Shown: positions 53,701 through 61,388 of the stretch, piece by piece
How positions within the stretch are numbered: the first letter of the stretch is position 1
Layout of the letters: each line of letters opens with the position of its first letter
Assembly: GCA_964246705.1 (NCBI GenBank)
Contig: CAXTRQ010000007.1
Span: forward strand, 1 to 64,000
Reading direction: 5' to 3'
DNA from: DASZCR01 sp964246705
GTDB lineage: Bacteria > Acidobacteriota > Blastocatellia > Pyrinomonadales > Pyrinomonadaceae
DNA: 64,000 nt
Translations under genes and position numbers: made by a program
The notes under the pieces: model-generated
What the model saw: the letters and a program-made list of their open reading frames with translations, nothing else
Told to the model about the DNA's origin: nothing
Database searches by the model: none

Positions 53701-56700
53701 TCAAAACTGTAGCCTGACAGCCAGTTGAATCGAGCGTGGGCCGCCGATCTGGTAGAGCGGGCTGAGGCCGCCGTTGACGCCGCCCGTGCCGAGGCTGCGT
53801 CCGAGCATCTGCACGGAGCGTCCGAACAGGCGGTTGTTCAAATCGTTAACCGGCTCGCCGAAGTTCGGATGGTTGAGCAGGTTGAAGAATTCGGCACGCA
53901 GTTGCAGGGCGATCCCTTCGGTCAGCGCGAAGCGTCGCCGGAGGGCTACGTCAACTTGTGAGAAACCAAAACCGCGCAGGGAATTTCTGCCGAGTGCTCC
54001 TTGTCTGTCCGGCGGCACGCTAAAGGCATCGCGGTTGATGCGCCTGCCGCCGCCGCTCGTTGAATCTTTGAGATAGAGCGGAACGCCCGCAATCAAATCC
54101 GGGCGCTGCACGTCGACCAAATCTCCGATGATGAGGCCGGTGCGCGCGGCGACATTGACGGGCGTCGCCGTGCGCGCACGGACGAAGGCATCTATTGACC
54201 AATCCCGAAACAGTGCGCGCTTGAGCGTCCCGGCTTTGGTCGCCCCCGGCGGCCAGTTATAAGTGATGGCCGCCGTCAAGGAATGGCGCACGTCGAAGTT
54301 TGATGCGCTGCGATCTTGCCGCACGCTGATGCCGCGAAAGAAGTTGGATGAAGAATCGTCCGAATCGTCGTCAATCGAATGCGACCACGCGTAGAAGCCC
54401 TGGGCTTGCAGACCGCGCGCGAGGCGGCGTTGGAATTGTATCTGGAGCGCGTGGTAGTCGGACGTGGCGGTGTTGGTGACGATACGCACCACCGTGAAGT
54501 CCGGCGCGGAAGCGAGCAGCGCCGTCTCGCGCAAAAGCCTGCGCCCGACGGCGGCGACATAAGAGGCCGAGATAACTTGACGCGAGCCGAGCGCCTGTTC
54601 GAGCGCGACGTTCCATTGGAGCGTGTAGGGCATCCTAAGCTGCGGGTCAAAAGTATAAATCGTGCCGAACGGGGGATTGAGGTCGAGCGTCGGCGGCTCG
54701 GACTGCGCACGGCTGAGCGGGAACCGGACATCGAAGAGCGTCTTCTCATTCCGAAACGGAAAGACGCTGCCGAAGCCCTGACCGGACTGGCCGTTACCGA
54801 GATCGTAGAAGAGTCCGAGGCCGCCGCGCAGGGTCGTCCCGTGTTGTGGCGAGAGTTGATATGCGCCGCCGAAGCGTGGCGCGAAGTTCGTGTAAGTGGT
54901 GTGCCAGAGCGGCGTCCCTCTGGGCGCGAGCGCAAGCGGGCTATGCGTCACAGAGTCGGGTCCCGGCGTGCCGCGTAGCAATCCGCTGAGAGTATATGGG
55001 GCGTTGCCGTTTCTCTCGGTCGGCGGCGGGTTGAGTTCCCAGCGCACTCCGTATGTGAAGGTCAGGCGCGGCGAAGCGTGCCAGTTGTTCTGCACGTAGG
55101 TGGAGAAGTTTGTGAAGAGTGGCTCGCGCGGCGCGGCTTCGGCGGCGATGTGCGCCTGAGACGCCCTGCCCGTCGAGATTGCCGCCAGCACGCCGCTCGT
55201 CGTCTGGTCGCCGAAGATCACGGACTGGTTGTAATTGAGCGGACTATAGACGGGCGTCAGCCGCCGGTAATCAATGCCGAACTTGAGTTGGCTCGCGCCG
55301 CTGACAATCGAGAGGTTGTCCACGATGTTAAGCTGTCTCTGTAGATTATCAACAACCTTGCCGACGCCGAGATTCGAGTTTGCGCCGCCGCTCAGGATGA
55401 ATTGAAAACCCGAATCACGCGCCGCCGCAAACGAAGGAAACAGCAGAGCGTCGGGCGGAGGAGTTGCGCCGCCGAAATCGTCTAAGACAAGTGCTGTCGC
55501 TCCGCTCGCACGGCTCCAATTAAAGCGCAGGTCGTTTGTGACGGCGGGCTTGAGCGCGACGATAGCCCCTGCGGTGAGAGTTTGCGTGTTGAAAGAGGTG
55601 CGGTTCAGTGTGTTCAAGCTCTGGCCGCTGAAGCCCGGAAGTTGGACGCCTCCGCGCTGTGTCGTCTTTGAGGGCGCAAAATTGAAGCGCGCGAAGAGAG
55701 CGGTTCTTTCGTTGATGTTCGTGTCCAAGCGCAGGCTCGTCGCGTCGAGTCTCGAAGGGTCTGAGTAGGTGGCGGCGAACTCTGCGAAACCGTTGCCGAC
55801 ACTTGCGCCGTTCGGCAGGGGAAAGGCGCGCAGGTATGACTTAATTGACGCGGGCGCGAGGTTGCGCGCGGCGGCGTCGGGCACTTCCGTCATGGCGACC
55901 TGCGGTTGGCGCAGGCGCAAGCCTTCGTATGAGAAGAAGAAGAACGCGCGGCCATTTTTCAAGAGAGGCCCGCCGAGCACGCCGCCGAAATCGTTCTGTC
56001 TGAGCGGAGCTTTCCGCAGGCCGCGACTATTGGCAAAAAAGTCGTTGGCGTCGAGCGCGTCGTGACGAAAGTAGTCGAAGGCCGAGCCGTGAAACTCGCC
56101 GCTGCCGGAACGCGTGACCATTGAAACCTGCGCGCCCGGCGTGCGACCGAACTCCGGCGCATAAGTGGAAGTCTGAATGCGAAATTCCTGTAGCGCATCC
56201 ACCGAGACGAGATTGTTCGTGCCGCCGAGCGTCGTCAACGCGGGCAGAGAGCCGCCCGCCGCCTGTCCCGGCGCAAAGCCCGCGCTGACGCCGATATTGG
56301 CGCTGACGCCGTCAACCATAAAATAATTTGCGTTGGCGCGCTGCCCGTTGACGCTGAATTGTCCCTGCTCGTTGAAAGTGGTCTTCGTCAGAACCGCGCC
56401 GGGCGCAAGCTCGAAGAGTGACTGAAAGCTGCGCCCGTTGAGCGGCAGGCTTTCGACAAAATCACGCGTCACAGTCGCGCCGACGGCTGCCGATTCCTGT
56501 AGCCCCGCGACATTCTCATAGATGGTCACGTATTCGCCAATCTCACCGACCTTGAGCTTGATTTTCAGTGCGAGTTGCGCGTTGACGTTGAGGGACAAGC
56601 CGGGAATCTCGACGGTCGCAAAACCCTTGCGCTCAGCCGTCAAGTCGTAGAGACCGGGCGGCAGCAGCGGAATCGCGTAAAAGCCCTCTTCGTTCGTCGT

Positions 56701-56991
56701 CGCGTGGCGCTGCAAAGCCGTGCTCAGATTGAGCACCGTAATCTGCACGGAAGGAATGACTGCGCCCGCCTCGTCCGTTACCATCCCGCTCAAGGTCGCC
56801 GTCGAAGACTGCGCGGGGGCAGCATGCAGCCCGCCGCCTGCGTCCGCCAGCGGCGCAGAGAGAATGACAAGCAGCGTTGTGAGGAGAAGCAGGCGCGGCG
56901 TGTGGCGCAACTTCCGGTCAAGCGACCGGCGAGCGAAAAGCTGCGCGACGAAATTTGGATTGATGAAATTGAAACTGCGCGATGATTTCAT
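53701..56991 (-). CDS. Oar-like TonB-dependent outer-membrane receptor (Fec-like cassette)
   Basis: This 1096-residue receptor has a signal segment (PRLLLLTTLLVILSAPLADA) after a long basic N-terminus, then a carboxypeptidase-regulatory-like domain (SGMVTDEAGAVIPSVQITVLNL). A plug with SLPLNGRSFQSLFELAPG follows, then a long barrel ending in LAVRLQF, a C-terminal Phe as recognised by BAM. No STN signalling domain is visible at the N-terminus. The ATG at 56991 is used; the frame extends to 57051. It lies 86 bp after the FecR-like gene on the same strand. The ligand is unknown. Confidence 0.88.
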   Translation of the reverse strand: MKSSRSFNFINPNFVAQLFARRSLDRKLRHTPRLLLLTTLLVILSAPLADAGGGLHAAPAQSSTATLSGMVTDEAGAVIPSVQITVLNLSTALQRHATTNEEGFYAIPLLPPGLYDLTAERKGFATVEIPGLSLNVNAQLALKIKLKVGEIGEYVTIYENVAGLQESAAVGATVTRDFVESLPLNGRSFQSLFELAPGAVLTKTTFNEQGQFSVNGQRANANYFMVDGVSANIGVSAGFAPGQAAGGSLPALTTLGGTNNLVSVDALQEFRIQTSTYAPEFGRTPGAQVSMVTRSGSGEFHGSAFDYFRHDALDANDFFANSRGLRKAPLRQNDFGGVLGGPLLKNGRAFFFFSYEGLRLRQPQVAMTEVPDAAARNLAPASIKSYLRAFPLPNGASVGNGFAEFAATYSDPSRLDATSLRLDTNINERTALFARFNFAPSKTTQRGGVQLPGFSGQSLNTLNRTSFNTQTLTAGAIVALKPAVTNDLRFNWSRASGATALVLDDFGGATPPPDALLFPSFAAARDSGFQFILSGGANSNLGVGKVVDNLQRQLNIVDNLSIVSGASQLKFGIDYRRLTPVYSPLNYNQSVIFGDQTTSGVLAAISTGRASQAHIAAEAAPREPLFTNFSTYVQNNWHASPRLTFTYGVRWELNPPPTERNGNAPYTLSGLLRGTPGPDSVTHSPLALAPRGTPLWHTTYTNFAPRFGGAYQLSPQHGTTLRGGLGLFYDLGNGQSGQGFGSVFPFRNEKTLFDVRFPLSRAQSEPPTLDLNPPFGTIYTFDPQLRMPYTLQWNVALEQALGSRQVISASYVAAVGRRLLRETALLASAPDFTVVRIVTNTATSDYHALQIQFQRRLARGLQAQGFYAWSHSIDDDSDDSSSNFFRGISVRQDRSASNFDVRHSLTAAITYNWPPGATKAGTLKRALFRDWSIDAFVRARTATPVNVAARTGLIIGDLVDVQRPDLIAGVPLYLKDSTSGGGRRINRDAFSVPPDRQGALGRNSLRGFGFSQVDVALRRRFALTEGIALQLRAEFFNLLNHPNFGEPVNDLNNRLFGRSVQMLGRSLGTGGVNGGLSPLYQIGGPRSIQLAVRLQF

Positions 56992-57077
56992 AACCGCGAA
57001 CCTTACGTCTGTGCGTTTCAACTTCAAGAATGCCCGCTCTTGAAATTCCATTCAAGATGCGCGCCCGTCGAGCCTTA

Positions 57078-57776
57078 CTATCGCGTCGGGGTGATGTCAA
57101 GCGTGGGGCTTTGAAAAATCACCTCATCGTCGTCGCGTGCAGCGATGATGATTAAAATCAGCGCGACGGCTCCGCCGATGCCGAGCGCGATGCCCCACTT
57201 TTCGCGCTCCGTCAGGCTGTTTCCGGCAGGTGACGCCCCCGGCGTTCCTTGCCCCACCGTGTACTGCTCGCCCGCGCCGATGCGCACAGTCCTATCACTC
57301 GTCTGAATAATCACGCTCCCGGCCTGCGCCGAGATGTCTGTGCGGTGCGCTCCGGTTTTTACGGTGAACACGGCGACCTCTTTCAACTCGGAGACGACGA
57401 CGCATTCGCTTGTCGTGACGCTGGCGGTCACGCCCTGCGGAGCCGCGAGGCGGATGCCGCCCCGTGCGAGCGTCCAAGCGATTGTCGTCGCCCCGAAATC
57501 GAATTTGAGTTCAGACTGCGGCAAGACTTCCGCGCGCCCGCGTGCGCCGAGGCTGACCACGGCCCCGGAATTTCTGTCGCTCTGCATCTCGCTCCCCGAA
57601 AAGATGGTTTGCCCGGCGATAGTTTCCTCGCCGTTCACCCACACATGGCCTCTCACGTCCACCAGATTGGCCGTAGAGCGTTCTTTTTCGGCCGAGGCAG
57701 GTGAGGCCAGCCCCACGGTCGTCTGAGCGCAGCAGACGGCGATGGCGAGACAAATTGCGAGAGTTGTACGTGTCAT
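57078..57776 (-). CDS. FecR-domain protein with C-terminal TM segment
   Basis: This 232-residue protein starts at 57776 with AAGGAG upstream. A signal peptide (RTTLAICLAIAVCCAQTTVGLA) precedes a FecR-type domain (LVDVRGHVWVNGEETIAGQ...SDRNSGAVVSLGARGRAEVLPQSELKF, about residues 35-100) and a second beta-rich half. A TM segment (WGIALGIGGAVALILIIIAA) near residue 205 ends it with a short tail. Classic FecR has an N-terminal cytoplasmic anti-sigma part; here the N-terminus is a signal peptide and the anti-sigma element seems to have moved to the neighbouring sigma gene. It probably relays the receptor state. Confidence 0.8.
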   Translation of the reverse strand: MTRTTLAICLAIAVCCAQTTVGLASPASAEKERSTANLVDVRGHVWVNGEETIAGQTIFSGSEMQSDRNSGAVVSLGARGRAEVLPQSELKFDFGATTIAWTLARGGIRLAAPQGVTASVTTSECVVVSELKEVAVFTVKTGAHRTDISAQAGSVIIQTSDRTVRIGAGEQYTVGQGTPGASPAGNSLTEREKWGIALGIGGAVALILIIIAARDDDEVIFQSPTLDITPTR

Positions 57777-57875
57777 CGTTTGAATCTCCTTGCTAACAAT
57801 ATCAGCGACAATTTTATCCACCACCGCCGGACATGGAGCGGCACAGAAAAAAGTGATTGGTCTTCTTCCCTCATC

Positions 57876-57922
57876 AAAAACTTTCGCGCTGAAGACGCAA
57901 AGACGCGAAGAAGAACTTCAGA
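57876..57922. repeat. GACGC-AAGA intergenic repeat (copy)
   Basis: AAACTTTCGCGCTGAAGACGC, then AAAGACGCGAAGAAG, between the sigma gene and the FecR-like gene. This is the only clear copy that is not between convergent genes. Confidence 0.6.
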
Positions 57923-58036
57923 TTTGAAATTTCAAATCTTAAATCTTAACTCCCTGTACATCCTCTGCGCTCTGCGGTGGTGCAAGACCAATTTTTAGAC
58001 CCGCTCAAGCCAAACTGAACGGGCGCTCGAAATTCT

Positions 58037-61000
58037 CTAGGGCTGGTACATTCTCTGAATTGCGGACGCGAGTTTTTCCGCGCTGCCGAGCGCACGCCAA
58101 AACCGCTCCGACTTAATCTGCGCCGCCCGGTCACCCGTCGAGATGGTGAAAGCGGCGCGCACGGCCTCGTCATTCTCGTAGCTCAGACTAAGCAGCCGTT
58201 CCGCCGCGTCGTTCGGACTCGCACCATCTTTCGTCGCGCCCGCGTCGCCCGCCGGTGAATTGCCGCCGAAGACGGGGCGAAGTTCCGCGCGCAATGAATT
58301 GATTTCGCGCTGGCTGGCGTTGGCGTGTTCACGAATCATCTGGAGCCACTTACCTCGCGCCTCCGGCGCGAGCGCACGCACTTCTTCCGGCGAGAATCTG
58401 GTGACGAGCCGTTTCAAAGCCGAGGCATGAAGCAGGGCGCGGCGCGAACGGCTGAGCGCACGGGCAGCGAATTGATCTATTTCCTCTTCGACGCGATTGC
58501 CTCCCGTCAGACGCGCGTTGAAGTAGCGGCGCAGTTCGGCGTCGGCAGGTATGCGACGAGTTGCGACTTCAACTTCGCGCTCGGTCGGGGCATCAGTTTG
58601 AGATTCTTTGCGCTGTTGTTTCAACGCTTCCGCGACTGTCCGAATGTTGATAATCACCGCCGGGTTGTTTTGAAAGGGGACGAGGGCGCGCAGAATTTCT
58701 TCTTTGCGCCCCTCGGTTTCGACGAGCGCTTCGACACGCAGCGTTCCTCCTGTAGTCCGCCCCATAGTCATCTGCTCGTCGAGGTTGGCCTTGATTTGAT
58801 TGAGCAAGTAAGCGACCTCAATCTCAAGCTCTGCGGAAGCCTTCGCCGTTTCTTCCATGGTCGAAGGCGGCGCGGAACTCTCCGGCGCTTTGACATGTTC
58901 AGCCGCCGGAACACTCGCCGTCGCTACGGCGCGCACGGCGGAGGCGTCCGCGTTCTCGAAGATTTCGGGTGGAACATCTTTGACGGCGTGCCTCTCAAAA
59001 GCGGTTTCGATAAAGCGATACTCACGCGCCTCGCCGTCACGCTCGACGAGCAGCGAAAGTTGCGTCGCGTGGAGATCGGCCTTATTCAATCTCAGAGTGG
59101 CTCGGAGCAGTTTCAACGGACGAGTCGAGGGCGCAGGCTCGTAGCTCAAAAGATAACTGCCGAGTCCATCTTCAATCTTAATCGCTTCTGCCCGCCCGGC
59201 CATCGCGGAGAAGTTTTTGGCAGAGACCTCAATGCGCCAGATGTCGCCCGCGTCAAGCAATGCTCCAACCTCGTTGTTTGAGGCAGGGTTGTTCGCAGTT
59301 TCGCTGTTGCGCGCGGAAGCCGTCGCCGGCTGATCGCCGACGGCGACAAAGTTGATGAGCTTGCCCTGCTCGTCGTAGAGACGATGCAGGCTGCCCTTGT
59401 TCGCTCTGCTCTGCCAAATTTCGATTCGTCGGCGCGCAATCACACTGCCACCGCTCGCCTTGCGCTCTTCCAGATTGATTGTGCGGTGAAGCGCGATTTC
59501 AGGATTCGCTGCGCCCGCTTCTTCCATATCAGTCGAACGCCGCAAAAGCTCCGCCGCAGAGACGGCTGGCACGTGCATCCGCACCAACAGCAACGCCGTG
59601 ACTAACAGCAAAGCAAGCCCCGCGCTGACCACGCCCGGACGCCGCCAAAAACTTCCCTGTCCAAACCAGCGCAGCAGTCGCGCCCACAGGTTGCGGAAAA
59701 ACATACTGCGTCGAACGGGCGGAGATGTTGCATGTTCTCGCTGCTCTCCGCGCGAAGCGGCGTCGAGCGTTGTGACGGAATTTGGCGTGTGCGGATTTTC
59801 AACCAGTGGCGTCTGCACGCTTACGCTCGTTAACGCGCTTTCCGTCCGGGCGACGGCGGCGCGAAGTTGTGGGTTGTGATAGACAATCTGGACGGTCGGC
59901 CAAGGGCTACTGAATTTGAGCGTCGCTTCGAGCGTGCGGTCGTCGCCGAGCGTGACGCGCGCCGAACGCTCGTAAGGCCCGTCGGGAGGCAGTTCGTCCA
60001 CGGAGAGAAAGAGCAGTCGAATCTCTTGCTCGCTGAAGACCTCGACGAAATCAATCTTCTCGGCGATGTTGATGCTGATGGTCTGCTCGTTCAACGCCGC
60101 GCCGATTTTCTGCACCGCCATCAAGTAACCATTGATTGAGACGCACAACTCCTGCGGCTGATGCTCAAAAACATCTCTGGCTCGCTTCCGGCAACGGCGC
60201 AAATCGCTCTCTGAACCCGCGCCGCCCGCATCACTTCCGCCGCCGCCCCGACCGTCTTTCGGGCGCGTGTCCGTGCCGAGCGTGTCCGTCGGGTATCTCT
60301 CCGCGAGGAGCGGCAATTTCAAAATCTTGTTCGCCGCATCGAGACAATGCGAACAACTGACGAGGTGCGCGAGCGTCAGAGAATCAACCGCGCTCGCTCC
60401 ATCGTCGCCTTCGCTTTGATAAAGCCGCGAGAGATCGCCGCTCGCCGGACAGAGGCTCTGGCAGGATTGAAAAATTCTCCGGCGCAGATCGTGCAGCAGT
60501 TCGTCCGCCGTCCGTGCATATACAGGCTCGTCCGTCGCGGCATGGGCCGTCGCCGCGTCGCCGATGAAGCGCAGCGCCGAAGGATTTTCGAGAAACTGTC
60601 TGGCCTCGACGCGCGCGATGCGCAAGCGTTCTTCCACCACCTGCCGCGAGCTTCGCATCAAGAGGGCAATCTCGCGCGGGTAGTAGCCGTGCATGAAACG
60701 CAGAATCAGCACGCTCCCGGCTTTTGAAGTCTCTTTGCGGAGGCACGCGTAACGACAAATCTGGTGTAAATCGTCCTGCAAACGAATCTGGCCGCGCGGG
60801 TCAACAGCGCGCAGGCTGGTCTCTGCCGAGTCGTAGTCGAGAATCGAAAGCGTGCGGTTTTGCAAACGCTGCTGTCTTCTCACCTGCGAGAGATTGAGGT
60901 TGCGCAACATCGCGTAGAGATAACCGTCGAGGTTCCGTATGGTATCGAGATCGGGGCGCAGGAAAGTGAACTGGATGAACGCATCGTGCACCAAATCTTC

Positions 61001-61120
61001 CGCCCGCTCTCGATTGTTCTCCGAGAATTGTAAAGCCCACAGGCGCAGACGCCCGTAGCGCGCGAGAAAAACCTCCTCGTGCGATTCCCTGTCCCGTGCA
61101 ATCTTTAAAAGCTCACGCAT
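58037..61120 (-). CDS. Membrane-tethered ECF sigma factor fused to a zinc anti-sigma motif and a large periplasmic domain
   Basis: This is a 1027-residue fusion. Sigma region 2 is at about residues 15-85 (AEDLVHDAFIQF, NLDGYLYAMLRNLNLSQVRRQQ), region 4 HTH at about 125-178 (GYYPREIALLMRSSRQVVEERLRIAR). A zinc anti-sigma signature HxxxCxxC follows as His252, Cys256 and Cys259 (AHLVSCSHCLDA). A Gly/Asp linker, a beta-rich domain (about 325-430), one TM segment (about 496-515, VVSAGLALLLVTALLLV) and about 510 periplasmic residues complete it. The start MRELLKIARD at 61120 is the first in frame. It is upstream of the FecR-like and receptor genes on the same strand. Confidence 0.85.
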   Translation of the reverse strand: MRELLKIARDRESHEEVFLARYGRLRLWALQFSENNRERAEDLVHDAFIQFTFLRPDLDTIRNLDGYLYAMLRNLNLSQVRRQQRLQNRTLSILDYDSAETSLRAVDPRGQIRLQDDLHQICRYACLRKETSKAGSVLILRFMHGYYPREIALLMRSSRQVVEERLRIARVEARQFLENPSALRFIGDAATAHAATDEPVYARTADELLHDLRRRIFQSCQSLCPASGDLSRLYQSEGDDGASAVDSLTLAHLVSCSHCLDAANKILKLPLLAERYPTDTLGTDTRPKDGRGGGGSDAGGAGSESDLRRCRKRARDVFEHQPQELCVSINGYLMAVQKIGAALNEQTISINIAEKIDFVEVFSEQEIRLLFLSVDELPPDGPYERSARVTLGDDRTLEATLKFSSPWPTVQIVYHNPQLRAAVARTESALTSVSVQTPLVENPHTPNSVTTLDAASRGEQREHATSPPVRRSMFFRNLWARLLRWFGQGSFWRRPGVVSAGLALLLVTALLLVRMHVPAVSAAELLRRSTDMEEAGAANPEIALHRTINLEERKASGGSVIARRRIEIWQSRANKGSLHRLYDEQGKLINFVAVGDQPATASARNSETANNPASNNEVGALLDAGDIWRIEVSAKNFSAMAGRAEAIKIEDGLGSYLLSYEPAPSTRPLKLLRATLRLNKADLHATQLSLLVERDGEAREYRFIETAFERHAVKDVPPEIFENADASAVRAVATASVPAAEHVKAPESSAPPSTMEETAKASAELEIEVAYLLNQIKANLDEQMTMGRTTGGTLRVEALVETEGRKEEILRALVPFQNNPAVIINIRTVAEALKQQRKESQTDAPTEREVEVATRRIPADAELRRYFNARLTGGNRVEEEIDQFAARALSRSRRALLHASALKRLVTRFSPEEVRALAPEARGKWLQMIREHANASQREINSLRAELRPVFGGNSPAGDAGATKDGASPNDAAERLLSLSYENDEAVRAAFTISTGDRAAQIKSERFWRALGSAEKLASAIQRMYQP

Positions 61121-61228
61121 GCGCTTCTATCTCTAAAGACGCCAGCGCCTCGCATAAACCCACACGGCGGCCAAAATATTTTCGGGCGATGCTTCGCCGT
61201 CTGTTTTGAAAGTGAGTTTCCGGGCAGC

Positions 61229-61265
61229 AAAAAAAAAGCTCTGACACGCAGGCGCATCAGAGCTT
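61229..61265 (-). terminator. Rho-independent terminator of the M13 peptidase gene
   Basis: On the minus strand AAGCTCTGA pairs with TCAGAGCTT around a 12-base loop and runs into a T9 tract (A-run at 61229-61237 on the plus strand). It separates the M13 gene from the sigma-fusion gene. Confidence 0.9.
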
Positions 61266-61317
61266 ATCTTAAAATCTAACTCGCGGCTATTTGGAGAAAT
61301 AGCCTCGGCGCGACGAC

Positions 61318-61385
61318 GGCGCAGCCCCGGAGGGGTAACAGTTTTAGCCCCGCAGGGCTACAAAGCTGTCGCCCCTGCGATGTGT
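61318..61385. repeat. GC-rich CCCCGGAGGGG / CCCGCAGGGC repeat
   Basis: It has AGCCCCGGAGGGG, TAGCCCCGCAGGGCTA and CGCCCCTGCG. The same core GCCCCTCCGGGGC recurs at 22524-22536 upstream of the cyclophilin gene. Probably a short intergenic repeat family. Confidence 0.45.
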
Positions 61386-61388
61386 TGA

